This document shows positions 22,871 to 33,884 of a stretch of 64,000 nt of DNA, piece after piece. Position 1 is the stretch's first letter. The number at the start of each line of letters is the position of its first letter. The DNA is from Ariolimax columbianus (taxonomy: Eukaryota > Mollusca > Gastropoda > Stylommatophora > Arionidae). The stretch is from the NCBI GenBank assembly GCA_036924085.1, contig JAVGWX010000003.1, forward strand, positions 120,838,264 through 120,902,263. Reading direction: 5' to 3'. The notes below the pieces were generated by a model, which worked only from the letters and a program-made list of their open reading frames with translations, did no database searches and had not been told where the DNA came from. The translations under genes and the position numbers were made by a program.

Positions 22871-24101
22871 AATGCCGAGGAGCAAGCAGGGTTCAGACAA
22901 GGAAGAAGCACTACAGAACAGATATTTAATTTAAGGCTGCTAAGCGAGAAATATATAGAACAGCAGCAAACACTGTATCATGTGTTTGTGGATTTTAAGA
23001 AGGCGTTTGATAGGGTATGGTATAAAGCGCTTTGGGCAACCATGAGGATGTATAAAATCAACGGAAATATTATAACGGTCCTTGAACACCTGTATAACAC
23101 GGCGTCTAGTGCAGTTCTTGTGAATGGGAGGCGAGGAGACTGGTTTCGCACATCAGTTGGTGTGAGACAGGGGTGTACACTCTCTCCAACTCTTTTCAAT
23201 ATATTCCTTGAAGGAATTATGAGTGAGGCACTTGGAGGTCACGTTGGTACTGTCAAGATAGGGGGCCGAACAATTACCAACCTTCGTTTTGCAGATGATA
23301 TCGACGGGTTGGCGGATTCAGAAGCAGAACACCAGGAATGGGTCAGAAGGCTCGATGAAACAGCTCTTTGCTATGCTATGGAGATAAACGATGGAAAGAC
23401 AAAATTAATGACCAACAACGCTACGGGCTTCAAGAGCAAGATAAAAGCTAACGGTCAGGAACTCGAAGTGATTGACCGTTTTAAATATCTTAGGTCGATT
23501 GTCAGTGATGAAGGATCAAAATGTGAAGTATTGGCCAGCATAGCACAGACAATAGCGCCGCTTGCACGGCTTAACAAAATCTGGCAAGATTAACGGTTAG
23601 CACTACGCACGAAAATCCGATTAATGCGTACACTGATCCTGTCAATATTCCTATATGCGTGTGAGACATGGACAGTTACAGCTGACCTTCAACGAAGGAT
23701 ACAGGCCTTGGAGATGAGATGTTTCCGAAAACTTTTAAACGTCACGTACAAAGATCGAGTTACAAACGAGGAAATACGAGATATAATTAGAACGGCAATA
23801 GGGCCTTTCGAAGATCTCTTGGCAACTGTCAAAAGAAGGAAACTCACTTAGTACGGTCACATATCGAGATCAAATGGTCTTGCAAACACAATCCTCCACG
23901 GGAAGGTGTATGGCAGACGACGAAGAGGCCGGTCCAAAAAGAGATGGGAGGACAACATAAAAGAATGGACCAGTCTCCGACCAGAAGAGTCACAGGCAGC
24001 GGCATCTGACAGAGAGGGATGGCGTGGAGTTGTGAGGATGTCTTCATGTGTGCCCAAACGACCTCACCGTTTACGGGATGACCTGACCTGACCTGACCTG
24101 A
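22871..24101 (+). pseudogene. 5'-truncated LINE (RT to C-terminus) with 13-bp TSD
   Basis: The youngest-looking LINE here. The open frame starts EEQAGFRQGRSTTEQIF, then HVFVDFKKAFDRVW (22979-23020, RT domain A with catalytic Asp), VGVRQGCTLSPTLFNIFLEG and LRFADDIDGLAD (FADD active site at 23288-23299). It continues through KTKLMTNN, FKYLRSIVSDEGS, SIFLYACETWTVTADLQRRI, MRCFRKLLNVTYKDRVTNEE and GRRRRGRSKKRWEDNIKEWT to PKRPHRL. Only two in-frame stops are evident (near 23591 and 23849). The 3' end is (TGACC)n at about 24079-24101. The perfect repeat TAGTTCAATCATT at 22858-22870 and 24102-24114 is the target-site duplication, which fixes both ends. Truncation removed the endonuclease and RT N-terminus. 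Confidence 0.93.
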
Positions 24102-24264
24102 TAGTTCAATCATTTTCTCAGACACTTCTCTCAGTATGGATTAGCAGCAAAAGGTGGCTGTATGTATCACAGTTTCTTTTACTGCATATTTCCTCCGATT
24201 TGACATTATTGTAGTTTGTTGTCAATTGTCTGGTACTCTTCTTACTTTCCATGCTGACTTGACT

Positions 24265-24990
24265 TTCCGTGTCCAAGCACCACGTTATCCAGCATGCATC
24301 CAGTATCCAGCGACATGGATTGCCTTATTATTTGCCTCCAGCATGTCGCACCTATTGTATGCCTCATGGAGGTTGGGGCAGTTCATCAGGTGGTCTGGGT
24401 CCTGTATTGCGTCACAATCACATGTGTCACCATCTGTGTATCCCCATCGTGTCATATTTCTCTTGCACCGTGATAGACCGGTTCGGAATCTGTTCAGCGA
24501 CTTCCAAGTTGTGTATGGTAGATGATGTCCGAGGGCAGGTTCCTCACGAAGTTCCATCTCTGGGGTATGCATAGTTTAATACCATCTCTCGATACGGCGA
24601 CTTTCAGTATGTGTCTGTACTGGCTGTGTTGATTTTAGGAATCTATGTCTGGATTTGAGTTTTGTGTTCTGTACCTGATGTCCAAACATTGGGTGCCTTG
24701 GGTCGTATTCCTATTTTCTCGTTTTATTTCTGCTGCGACGCTTCTTTGAATCTCGGGTGGTGCTATGCCAATTAGTGCGCATATTTTATCATTAGGGGTG
24801 GGTTTTAGACACATTGATACTATCTGACTCGCATAATTTATTGCCGTATCAGCCAGTTTCGCATGGGCAGAGATTTCCAGACTGACGCAGTGTATTCAGC
24901 TACGGAAAAACACAAGGCAAGTGAAGATGTCCGAAGGACTGGTGTCTGTGACCCCCTTTGTTGTGCCGGTCAATTTTCGAATGATATTAT
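24265..24990 (-). pseudogene. LINE C-terminal fragment (jockey/I-like tail)
   Basis: The minus strand reads KLADTAINYASQIVSMCLKP, TPNDKICALIGIAPPEIQRS and VAAEIKREN near 24840-24715. After frameshifts come WKSLNRFRTGLSRCKRNMTR and WGYTDGDTCDCDAIQDPDHL, then MNCPNLHEAY (24500-24340). The C-D-C-x(6)-H-L-x-x-C-P arrangement is the cysteine/histidine C-terminal motif of LINEs in which LRTG precedes a CCHC-like knuckle. Different clade from the neighbour at 22871-24101. Stops and frameshifts throughout. Confidence 0.82.
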
Positions 24991-25184
24991 TTCGTGCGTG
25001 TATCTAACGCTTTGTATCCTGGCAATGCGTTATTTATTCCACGCTGTTTTTACGATTCTCTCTAGCCACTTCAGCCCTGCCATCTCATATGCTTGAATTG
25101 TTTCCGTTGTTATCCCTTCCATACTTGGCGACTTATTTCTTGTGCTTTTCTTTAAAGTACTTTCTATTTCTTTGTAGAGCATGT

Positions 25185-25480
25185 AGACTAGTCGACAGTG
25201 AACTGGCTTACTAGACTGGGATTACAGTGGGCCAGGGATCGAGTTCACTGACGGGCAGAATAAAATCCCGGTCGTAGTTCGTACCTGGTACGACCGCTAC
25301 TCCAATCAACCCAGCTGTAAATTGGTACCTGACGTATGTGTTGGGGAAGGTAAAAACAGCAAGGAAGGAAACTGGCCATTTCATTCCACACAGGCTGCGG
25401 CTTAATACATGAAGAGTTATCTTCATCCCCGACGCAATTGTTGCCATGGGACTGACCTTTACCTTTGAGATATTTCTTAA
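25185..25480 (+). mobile_element. tRNA-derived SINE with a conserved core
   Basis: The head contains GGCCAGGGATCGAGTTCACT, a possible B box. The core AACCCAGCTGTAAATTGGTA followed by CCTGAC corresponds to ATCCAGCCGTAAATGGATAC and CTGAC in the element at 37330-37600. Then come GGAAACTGGCCATTTCATTC, a GGCTGCGGCTTAAT block and a tail-like CTTTACCTTTGA. It resembles invertebrate SINE superfamilies that share a central domain; I cannot say which one. No TSD was found. Confidence 0.6.
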
Positions 25481-25849
25481 ATCATCTGACTGCCGATGAC
25501 GCATACGTTTTAAAATTAATATTGATTGTCTCTGAATGCCTGTCAGGTTGAGAAGTCCGTGGAAGTATTCCTTCAATCGCTTTTGTTCCTACGCGTTCAT
25601 TAACTATTAGGAATCCATTTTGGTCATTAATGATTGAAGTATAAGTGAAGGTATCTCTTAACCTTATTGATTTGATACTTTAATAAAAATGGTTTTGGTA
25701 ATTTTTGGCTTGTGGATGTTAGTTGCTCTCTAAATTCTTTCCTTGATTCTTCTTTAGCGATTTTTTTACTCATTTAATATTTTGTTTACCTACTTGGTAA
25801 ATAATACGACAATCTTCTTGTGAAAATAGCCAACGGACAGTAAGAACAA
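25481..25849. other. Intergenic, nothing recognised
   Basis: AT-rich, no supported feature. Confidence 0.5.
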
Positions 25850-27420
25850 ACGCAGGATATTGCGAATAATTTCATATTAGGACCGCAGTACGACAAGGTG
25901 TTGTACTGTCTCCCATACAGTTTATATCACATATAGATGCACTATGTAAAAAAAGCCAACATTAGTGAGGAAAACATCCTCAGTGATAACTTAGATAACT
26001 TAAATGAACTTATCTTTGCTGATGACCAATCACTAATACCTCCAACTAAAACACACTCAAACTTCAGAAAAATAATTGCAAGAACATATCAATAATCTTA
26101 ATTAGGTCTACGGATTACAGTATAAAAACTTACATAGAGAATACCGAAGTTATGGCGATCGCAAGATACTATTTATACAAAGCCAGCAAATAGAACAGGT
26201 GAAAAATGAAAGGGTAATATAATCACAGTAGATGGAAAAGGAGAAACTTAAATCTAATAGAGATGTAACAAACAAGTCAAATCATTGGGCAAATGTGCCC
26301 GATATTACTATATAATTACGAGACAATGGATACTGAAAGAACGCTATACAACACGATATTCCTACACACATTGTGCTATCAGTGCCAGAGTTAGGCATTG
26401 ACAAACAAAGATAAAAGAAACATTGTAAGAACAGAGATGACATTCTGGGCAGAATACTTGGAGTAACAATAATGGATAGAATCAAAAGTGAAGATATTAG
26501 GAAACTTCTTTTTCTTCTTCTTCTTCTTCTTCTTCTTCTTCTTCTTCTTCTTCTTCTTCTTCTTCTTCTTCTTCGTACGCAGTCAGACATCAACCTTTAT
26601 TTTTTCGAAAAAAGCAGCGGTCATCCTGAGGTTGTCGACACTGCCATAGAGCTTGTCTAGTGTTGCCACTGGTGATGGCCACATCTGCTTTCTCTGATCC
26701 TCGTTTGTCGGACAGTTTTGCAGCAAATGCTCAGCGGTCATTTTCCCGGTACCACACGGGCATTCGTCAGTGCCACCTATCTTCAATTTGTTGAATAGGT
26801 GGTATTTCAGTCTATTGTGGCCAGTGCGAAGTCTGAAGACCACGACGTGCTCTCTTCTGTTCAACTGGTAATAGGCATCGTTTTTTGTGTATCCAGTATG
26901 TTCGGTTTCTCATTTGGTCATGTATCTAGCTCTAATAAGCCGTTTTGACTCTTCGTATGTCATACTAGTATCTGGTTGTGGTAGTCTTGCACCTTCTTTT
27001 GCCAGTCTGTCTGCCTCCTCGTTGCCTTTGATGTTGCAGTGGGATGGAACCCACTGTACCACTATCCTTTTTGGTGCGGACTGGTGGCATAGTTGACATA
27101 GTACTGCTCTTAAATCATTATATTAGGAAACAAGCAGGCACAATACCAGTGCCGGTCTTAATCGTGAGACAGAAAACGAAATGGTTCGGCCACGTGACAC
27201 GCCAAATACCAGATAGTATCCCTCAGAAAGTAATGCTATACAGACACAATGAATACAAAGCCAAGGGCCGACCACGCAAACGATGGAAAGCAAAAATAAC
27301 AGAAGCAGTAAAGCTCCCTGTGTACGAAGCTCACACTAGGGCCCGGTCAAGAATTCTCTTCATAACCTGACGCTGAAATGCACAAGCAGAACGGACAGAC
27401 GCGAAAAGAAAAACAATAAG
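25850..27420 (+). pseudogene. Decayed LINE RT, split by a nested LINE at 26506-27119
   Basis: Left part, plus strand: ISEENILSDNLDNLNELIFA, with DDQSLIPPTK at 26012-26040 (FADD intact), then a degenerate TEVMAIA and RIKSEDIRK near 26478-26500. The coding sense resumes after the insertion with KQAGTIPVPVLIVRQKTKWF, GHVTRQIPDSIPQK and KGRPRKRWKAKI (27130-27300), the usual IKWFGHxxR...GRPRKRW tail. The break falls exactly at the 12-bp duplication ATATTAGGAAAC (26494-26505 and 27120-27131). Stops and frameshifts outside the insertion show this copy was already old. Confidence 0.88.
26506..27119 (-). pseudogene. 5'-truncated LINE with RNase H end and (GAA)n tail, nested, 12-bp TSD
   Basis: The minus strand encodes VVQWVPSHCNIKGNEEADRL AKEG (RNase H I C-terminal part with catalytic-site Asp and His), TYEESKRLIRARYMTK, a TGA stop, YTKNDAYYQL, then VVVFRLRTGHNRLKYHLFNK and ECPCGTGKMTAEHLLQNCPT. 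It ends TAAFFEKIKVDV and a stop. The tail is (GAA)n, seen as (TTC)n at 26506-26574. It is flanked by ATATTAGGAAAC on both sides. A near-identical copy lies at 47425-48137. The copy retains only the 3' end of the polyprotein, as expected after incomplete reverse transcription. Confidence 0.93.
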
Positions 27421-28107
27421 AAGGATCGTCTTATGTATTTGATATTATCTTCACCATTGCTGTTCTGCAATGTGATCATCTTTTTTCGTTCTGTTCTTCC
27501 ATTAAAATCACGCTTTATGATCCGATGCTCATTCTCATTGGCCCAATAGTCAGGAAAACATTACACAAATTTCCTTCTGTCTTCCTCTTTGCTGCTTTGT
27601 TTGTAACTTAGATTATTGCTGTTTTTTTTTTACTTAAAAATTTGTGTATACGTATTAGACTATGACTGGTGTATTCTGTTTCTGCAATGAACTTTATTTT
27701 CTCTGCATGTACAAGAAAGCCTGCACAATGTTGGACTCTTTCCACTGTGTACACTGCTCTAAACTATTTAGATATTACAATTTTTAGGGAAAAATGACAT
27801 ATACGGAGGAGCACATGGCCAAATGGTTTCGAGGCCTGCCTGCCGACAAGGAGGTCAGCGGCTCGAATCCCCAGTATGGCATATGTTGTTTTTCTATTGG
27901 GAGTGAAATGAACAAACATAGCCAGCACATGACGTGGCGACAGCAGTGGCGAAGCGGTCTTTAGTCCTCAGCCTTCAAAACCCCTCGACTACCCCAGCAA
28001 TTGTCGGATGACATTTTTTTTTTAAATAATTTTTTTTTAGGGACATATACTCAGCCAAACAAAATGCTCAAATTTAGATTCATTTGACAAGATAGCTGGA
28101 AACATCA
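27421..28107. other. Intergenic with a weak tRNA-like segment
   Basis: Near 27812-27870, TGGCCAAATGGTTTCGAGGC and GGCTCGAATCCCC resemble A and B boxes, so a SINE head is possible but unproved. Otherwise nothing recognised. Confidence 0.4.
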
Positions 28108-28690
28108 TCATCATGTAGCAAGTTCTTTGCAGAACGTCGCTCTCATGACAGCCTGTCTGTAGGAAACTCTATCTTTTGTCAGTCTTCCGTTCTGCTCCAC
28201 GGTCAAATTCAGCGTCTCCTTGATGTCCTGGATCCATCGTCTTCTCGGTTGGCTCCTGCATCTCTTCCGAGTGACCACGCCTTCCACAACCACTTTCTTT
28301 AACGTCGTTTAACGTGTCCAAAAAAACCAAAGTTTTCGGGTCATTTATGAGCCAATTCTCCTCTACATTCAGGTCTTGCCGGGTGGGTTTGTTTCTTTCT
28401 GTCTTTGTCCACGGGATTTTCAGGACTCTTCGGTAGCACTGTGTTTCAAAAGCCTCGATCTTCGCTCTTATTGCTCTTGTAATCGTCCATGTTTCACATC
28501 CATAGGTTGCCAAAGGAAAAATGAATGTTCTTAGGATCTTTAGTTTTACTTCTTTGTTTGTATTATGCCATATGTTCTGCATACTCCTTATCTTCTGCAT
28601 TTCCATAGTCAGTCGTCCGCTTAGTCTTCTTACTTCTTTTGTACAGTTTCCATTGTTGTTTTAGTATTGATCCCATATATTCAAAATGTG
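28108..28690 (-). pseudogene. LINE RT C-terminal fragment with (ATG)n tail
   Basis: The minus strand reads MQNIWHNTNKEVKLKILRTF, IFPLATYGCETWTITRAIRA and FETQCYRRVLKIPWTKTERN, then ENWLINDPKT. After a frameshift come QPRRRWIQDIKETLNLTVEQ and a VSYRQAVMRATFCKELAT end. The 3' tail is ATGATGATGATG on the minus strand near 28106-28115. Same group as the fragment at 38840-39520, whose C-terminus GATFYKGHAT is homologous. Confidence 0.88.
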
Positions 28691-29764
28691 CAAACACAAT
28701 CAGTTAAAATATTATTGGAGAACCCAACGACAAACGGCTTTGGATGGAACAGACCGTCAGTTCCAGATTCTATGACACAAGGAAGATAACAATCGTGCCA
28801 GATCTATGATAAGCTGACCTACGACTCTCATATAAGTGTCTTAGCATAGAAGACGAGCTTATCATTGACTGATAATTCGTCATATCATTCCAGGTAATGC
28901 TAAGAGCTGTCACGACCGCTAGACCATTCAAAGAGGGGCTGTACATAATACCTCTAGTGGTGGTTTAAATGTGAATGGTTTCACATGATGTGATTGATTG
29001 TCCTATGGACAACCCACTTTAGTCCTTCTTTTACGACTTACTAGGGAGGTTAAAGTGGCCCTATTTTTTGTAACCCGTACATTACTCGAGTGGTGCTTCG
29101 TATTGCTCTTGTTGTACTGTGTCATATGGATTCGGGATTTCTACCTTTGGATGTTTACGTTGTGTGATTTGTTATTATCATTTAGCAAAACCACATAAAG
29201 CGAACACAGCTATAAGATGTATTAGATAACGAACGGCAGTAGATTTGATATCAAAACACACTGACTCCATCTGTGGAAATAAACATGGATTAGTTGTGTA
29301 AGTTGTAGGCGTGTCTCAGCAAATGAGCTTTTAGATCTCAGAATAATTTATAAATACAGATGGTCCGGTCTTGTGTGTCAAAATCTTGTGATTAGGTAAG
29401 TGGCTACACATATGCAGCGTTTATGCTCTTAATAAATAACTAAGACACAAAAACACACACAACACACACGCACCCACGCACACATACATACACTGACGTC
29501 TGCTTGATTTACTGCATGTAATGATTTTTTTTTTAGTTGTTTTTGTAATTTTAAGGAAATGCATTTTCAGTCCTGATAACAGGGCAACGTATATGCTAAT
29601 TAATGTATATTATTTCTTCTTCTTCTTTCTCGTTCGTCTTCAGACCTCAAATTAAATTACACTTAACGTTTGAACTGTGTTGTATAACTCCCATTTGTGT
29701 TTAAGACGAAAAGTATGAAGAAAATCAGCTTTAGTAATAGAGACGATGATTTTAACGATGCACA
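28691..29764. other. Intergenic, nothing recognised apart from short simple repeats
   Basis: CA-rich dinucleotide-like tract at about 29450-29490. No domain found in the open frame at 28998-29198. Confidence 0.5.
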
Positions 29765-29845
29765 CTATCTTTGTGATAGACTGGTTAGAGTGCGTATCTC
29801 TTACAGCAAAGAGGTTAAGTTCGATCCTAGGTCACAGCAAGACCT
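29765..29845 (+). other. Possible tRNA-like remnant
   Basis: GATAGACTGGTTAGAGTGCG and AAGTTCGATCCTAG have the spacing and look of pol III A and B boxes. A stable cloverleaf is not obvious. Weak call. Confidence 0.3.
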
Positions 29846-29910
29846 CGTTTATCAAATTGTAAACAGGCATGTGACTTATAGTTAGGGAATACAGTCGGCA
29901 AAGTATGTAC

Positions 29911-30366
29911 GGGGAAGGAGACTAACGTCTGGTCAGGTAAAATATACTGATCAGACATGTTAGTCAGGGTCAGGCAAAATATACTGATCAGACATGTTAG
30001 TCAGGGTCAGGCAAAATATACTGATTAGGCATGTTAGTCAGGATCAGGTAAAATATACTGATCAGATATGTAAAGTCATGGTCAGGTAAAATTTACTGAT
30101 CAGACATGTTAGTCAGGGTCAGGTAAAATATACTGATCAGACATATTAGTCAGGATCAGGTAAAATATACTGATCAGATAAGTTAGTCAGGTTCAGATGA
30201 AATATACTGATCAGACATGTTAGTCAAAGTCAGGCAAAATAAACTGGCCAAGACCCTCACCTCGGTTTCCTTGTAGCCCTCCCTGGAAACTGGCTGTTTT
30301 CATGGAACGTTGGCTAACGAGATGAGGGATCGACGTAATCCCCGTAGTAGTGAGCGACACGCAGAT
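29911..30366 (+). mobile_element. Family A element with about 9 units of the 37-bp array, 3' truncated
   Basis: The leader GGGGAAGGAGACTAACGTCT is followed by about nine 37-bp units (ATATACTGATCAGACATGTT AGTCAGG...; ATACTGA at 29944 and 29981). The body follows (GCCAAGACCCTCACCTCGGT, CCCTGGAAACTGGCTGTTTT, TTGGCTAACGAGATGAGGGA, TCGACGTAATCCCCGTAGTA, AGCGACACGCAGAT). It then breaks off and joins an inverted family B fragment. The normal 3' block and CAA tail are missing. Confidence 0.9.
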
Positions 30367-30400
30367 CCGCTGCAGCTTATGCACTGTATCTTGATCTCCA
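30367..30400 (-). mobile_element. Short family B 5'-unit fragment fused to family A
   Basis: CCGCTGCAGCTTATGCACTG followed by TATCTTGATCTCC matches the minus-oriented 86-bp unit of the family B element at 60306-61612 (CACTGCAGCTTATGCGCTGC ... CATCTTGATCCC). It is directly fused to the broken end of the family A element. Confidence 0.65.
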
Positions 30401-30689
30401 ATTACTCACTTAACAGTGGATAAACAATAAGTAAATAAATGTAAACTATCGTTATGGCGTTTTTTCTCTTTGCTCCGGTCTACGATCGAGGATTTATAGG
30501 ACTGAAAAATAGAGGCCATATGTACTTGCAGCCTCCATGCACTGTGTATGCTAGGTTCTTATTTCACGTTTGATAGAAGGAAATGCATCTATGCTGCACC
30601 GATATTTTTGTCAGAAGACTTGACATCCAACTAGGTCAGCCATTCCTCTATCAGTAAATAACAAGTCATGAATATACCGATTGTTATTT

Positions 30690-31030
30690 TTTATAGCTCA
30701 CACGTTCTGGTTTAGTAAATTCAACTTTTGTCTGTGATTGAAAGCGCGTAACTACTTCGCCAAAAGAAGTTTAAAAGTTATCTTTTTCTTTATCGTTCAC
30801 GTATTTGCTCATGTTGATTTGCGGTCTCGTCGTCAAGAAAGAAGTTGGCGGTCTTTTCCAGGTCTAGATGGCAGCCACATAGCTTATGTCTCAGTTCTGC
30901 TTCCTTTTGCCAGGTTTGGCGTCGCAGGTATTTGTGGACTGGGCAGTCTTGTTAGACAATGTTCAGATGTCTGGGTTCCGGAAGGTCTTCCACCCTTTCT
31001 CATTCACAGGACTGTTCTTTTGAGTTTAGT
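30690..31030 (-). pseudogene. LINE C-terminal fragment (RLRTG/CCHC-type)
   Basis: The minus strand reads GTQTSEHCL in one frame, then QDCPVHKYLRRQTWQKEAEL, RHKLCGCHLDLEKTANFF and DDETANQH in the next. This is the post-RNase H tail 'Q-T-x-E-H-x-L-Q-D-C-P-x(4)-L-R ... W ... L-W-G ... L-x-x-T-A-x-F' of the same broad group as 26506-27119. At least one frameshift. Confidence 0.78.
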
Positions 31031-31683
31031 CTTGGGCAGATTTTTTAAATTTTGGCGTAAGACAGTTCCATTACAATTGGTGTCATTGCATTTTTAGGTT
31101 CAGGATTAAGTATAGTATTGTTCTAATGTATGTATTCAATTCACAGATCAGGCTGGACACTTGTATTTTCCAGGGATACTGAAGTCCTATAATCAGGGTC
31201 TATATGTTCTGGAAGGTGAAAATATTCTAAAAAATCGTGAGTAAATAAGAAACATAAAGATTAACATCTGCTTTTATGTATTAGTATTAGAGTTTTGCTG
31301 TTTTCAAGCAAATCTAATAAACAGAATATGTAATATGCATCTTTATATTAATATGAATGGTTTGCAGTTTTCTAGCAAATCTAGTAAACAGAACATGTAA
31401 TCTGTATTTATATATATTAGTATGATAGGTTTGCTGTTTTCTAGACGTTCTAAATGTATAATATTGGTTCCAATGTTTACGCAATATTTGAATAGTGCTA
31501 ACCATTATATTTACGGCATTTACAATATTACAAGCTCATTGCAGTACACTTCAACTCTTGAAGTGGGTGTTATTATTCACAAATTTTTGATTAATCAATA
31601 CATAAATCAATGAAAATCCTTCCCCACTCTGCTAGCATAGATCATCAACCAACAACTACCAAATCTAGCTATCGTTTAGCCTT
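31031..31683. other. Intergenic with a short 67-bp tandem duplication
   Basis: GCAAATCTAATAAACAGAA at 31308 and GCAAATCTAGTAAACAGAA at 31375 mark two to three imperfect copies of a 67-bp AT-rich unit (about 31285-31445). Nothing else recognised. Confidence 0.6.
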
Positions 31684-31999
31684 CTCTCCAACATAGACCA
31701 CAACTGTTCTGCGCCCCAGAAGTAGCATTCTCTCCACCATAGACCGCAACTGTCCTGCGCCCCAGAAGTAGCATTCTCCCCCCCCCCCCATAGACCACAA
31801 CTGTCCTGGGCCCCAGAAGTAGCATTCTCTCCACCATAGACCGCAACTGTCCTGCGCCCCAGAAGTAGCATTCTCTCCACCATAGACCACAACTGTCCTG
31901 CGCCCCAGAAGTAGCATTCTCTCCACCATAGACCACAACTGTCCTGCGCCCCAGAAGTAGCATTCTCTCCACCATAGACCACAACTGTCCTGCGCCCTA
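31684..31999. repeat. 46-bp minisatellite, about 7 copies
   Basis: Unit CTCCACCATAGACCGCAACT ... GCGCCCCAGAAGTAGCATT. One unit carries a C12 run at 31778-31789 replacing CTCCAC. Minus-frame periodic ORFs are artefacts. Confidence 0.95.
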
Positions 32000-32424
32000 G
32001 AAGTTGAACGCTAGTTATCTTCTGCCAGTGTTTTAGTCTACTAATCTTTTACCACATGGGTTCCAGAACAACCTGTATCCTGCAATGTGTTCAGGTTCTT
32101 TTCTTAAAGTATTTCTTCTCTGTATGTGGTGTTCCACTGGTAGGTGAACCAGTTATTTCCAACATGTTCACCGTTGGTAAATAGCTTATACGCAGTAATA
32201 TAACCAAGTTGTCTCTGTTCTATGGTTAAACGACTCGTATTTTTTAGTAGACTTGAAGAATTATTTTAGAACAATATTTTGCACTGATACACCCTTTTCG
32301 GTAGCTTAATGATCTCAGCTGCCGCACATTCGTTCAATGTCAAAGGGTAATATATTTTAATAAAACGAAATACGAGGTTAAGGCAGTGAGTACAACAACT
32401 TGAGTATTGGGACATAAGAGGTGT
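32000..32424. other. Intergenic, nothing recognised
   Basis: No feature supported. Confidence 0.5.
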
Positions 32425-32520
32425 CCTTGTTAAGAGGATACCATGACTGTGGAACACATACTACAAAACTGCACGCTTACGTAAGAACAGAGAGAGATAA
32501 CAATACTGGCCTCATGAGAC
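32425..32520 (+). pseudogene. Tiny LINE C-terminal fragment
   Basis: The plus strand reads TMTVEHILQNCTLT, a stop, EQREIT, then WPHETDI in a shifted frame. This is the T-x-E-H-I-L-Q-N-C motif region of the RLRTG/CCHC LINE tail. Too short to place in a clade. Confidence 0.6.
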
Positions 32521-32709
32521 AGATATTCCGGTCCAAACCCTGACACGAAATCAAATACAACATCGGATTGCTGCCCCCCCCCCCCCCCCCCCCATAAAAA
32601 AACAAATATAGTTCTACAGTGATTTCCGGTCCAGACTTTCCCACGAAATAAAATATAGCATCGGATTGCTGTGCTCAAAAACAAATCAAGTCCTACAGTG
32701 ATTTCCGGC
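32521..32709. repeat. Two-copy direct repeat (about 100 bp) with C20 tract
   Basis: ATTCCGGTCCAAACCCTGAC ... CATCGGATTGCTG and TTTCCGGTCCAGACTTTCCC ... CATCGGATTGCTG are diverged direct copies. The first ends in 20 C at 32574-32593. A third start (GATTTCCGGCCCACTG) lies at 32699. Confidence 0.8.
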
Positions 32710-33181
32710 CCACTGTTGGATTCTTGAAAACGAGAAAGGAGATGAGCTCACAAACGCCGGATATGGCTGTACGGAGACTCGCCATCCACAGAGCTATAAA
32801 AAAAACAAAGACACTCATCAAACGATACACGAGGACTGACTGGAGAGACCAGCTCAAAGAACACCAGCCAGAGAATGACAACATATTAATACTTGGCAGA
32901 GATTCGCAGACAACGATCTTCATACTCGGAGTGGGACATTGTAGACTCACGGTCCACCTTCACAGAATGGGGCTTGGAGACACTGCCACGTGCGATTGTG
33001 GAGCACCCAAGCAAACATCAGAACATATCCTGCAGAACTGCCCTATTTATACATACCAAAGAGAGGCAGTCTGGCCTGATGGAGCGACCATGCTCGAAAC
33101 GCTGTGGAGGACCGGCGAAGACCAGAAACACAGTCTCCTCCGTAGACCTCACGGGGCTAGAAGCATAGCATCAGCTCATCA

Positions 33182-33236
<55 letters not shown>

Positions 33237-33283
33237 AGAAGAAGAAGAAGAAGAAGAAGAAGAAGAAGAAGAAGAAGAAGAAA
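32710..33283 (+). pseudogene. LINE C-terminal fragment with long (GAA)n tail
   Basis: The plus strand (open from 32724) reads DMAVRRLAIHRAIKKTKTLI, then TIFILGVGHCRLTVHLHRMG, DTATCDCGAPKQTSEHILQN and CPIYTYQREAVWPDGATMLE TLW. In the RLRTGHCRL-type motif the usual R-T-G is V-G here. The ORF runs into (GAA)n at about 33180-33283, the same tail type as in the copies at 26506 and 47425, but with a different protein sequence. Confidence 0.88.
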
Positions 33284-33884
33284 AGAATTAAGTTTACTTA
33301 ATTTTTGCAATATTAATTTTTCACTTAAGGCATGTAGAGTTGAAAAATTCCTGAAAGAAATGAACGTCCCCTACACAATTAATAAAAACATATTTTTTGC
33401 TTTAAATTCTTTGGAAATAAAATGAAAAATGATCTACACATCCGGCAGAAAACAGATTTCAAAACTTCAACAAACTTTGTAATCAATAAAAATCATATGT
33501 AAGATGTACTTAAGGGCTTTAATTTTTTGAAAAATCAATATGCCGAAATGGAAACAAAGATGTTGATGCTGAAGATATGTGTTGTGAACTTACATCATTA
33601 GCTTGAAGACTTACAAAGTCTATGCCATCACAAGGCCAAACTTCCGTTCATACTACAACAAAATCTCATGGTCAATGTGCCTTGTGCTACAGTGTCAGTA
33701 GAAAGTGGTTGCTATTGTTGAAGTTACAAATGCAGCAGCTTCCTGGCTCTCGCTCTTTGGCCCAAAGCTATGTAATGGTATCTTCAGGCATTCGTTAACG
33801 TAGATAAGACTCGAAGCGGAACTGTGACACATCTAGTCGTATTTAACTATTAAGTCATAAAGGCAAGGTGTACACAACACTTCT
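33284..33884. other. Intergenic, nothing clearly recognised
   Basis: AT-rich. The right end (33780-33884) may be decayed sequence upstream of the RT fragment, but I cannot show it. Confidence 0.45.

Noticed and set aside
28998..29198. Small hydrophobic ORF as a membrane protein
   Set aside because: Sixty-six codons with no conserved motif; such frames are expected by chance in AT-rich DNA.
29911..30366. Family A as a DNA transposon (MITE)
   Set aside because: No terminal inverted repeats are visible, and the 3' ends are simple-repeat tails. Family B relatives have 11-13 bp TSDs, unlike the short fixed TSDs of most MITEs.
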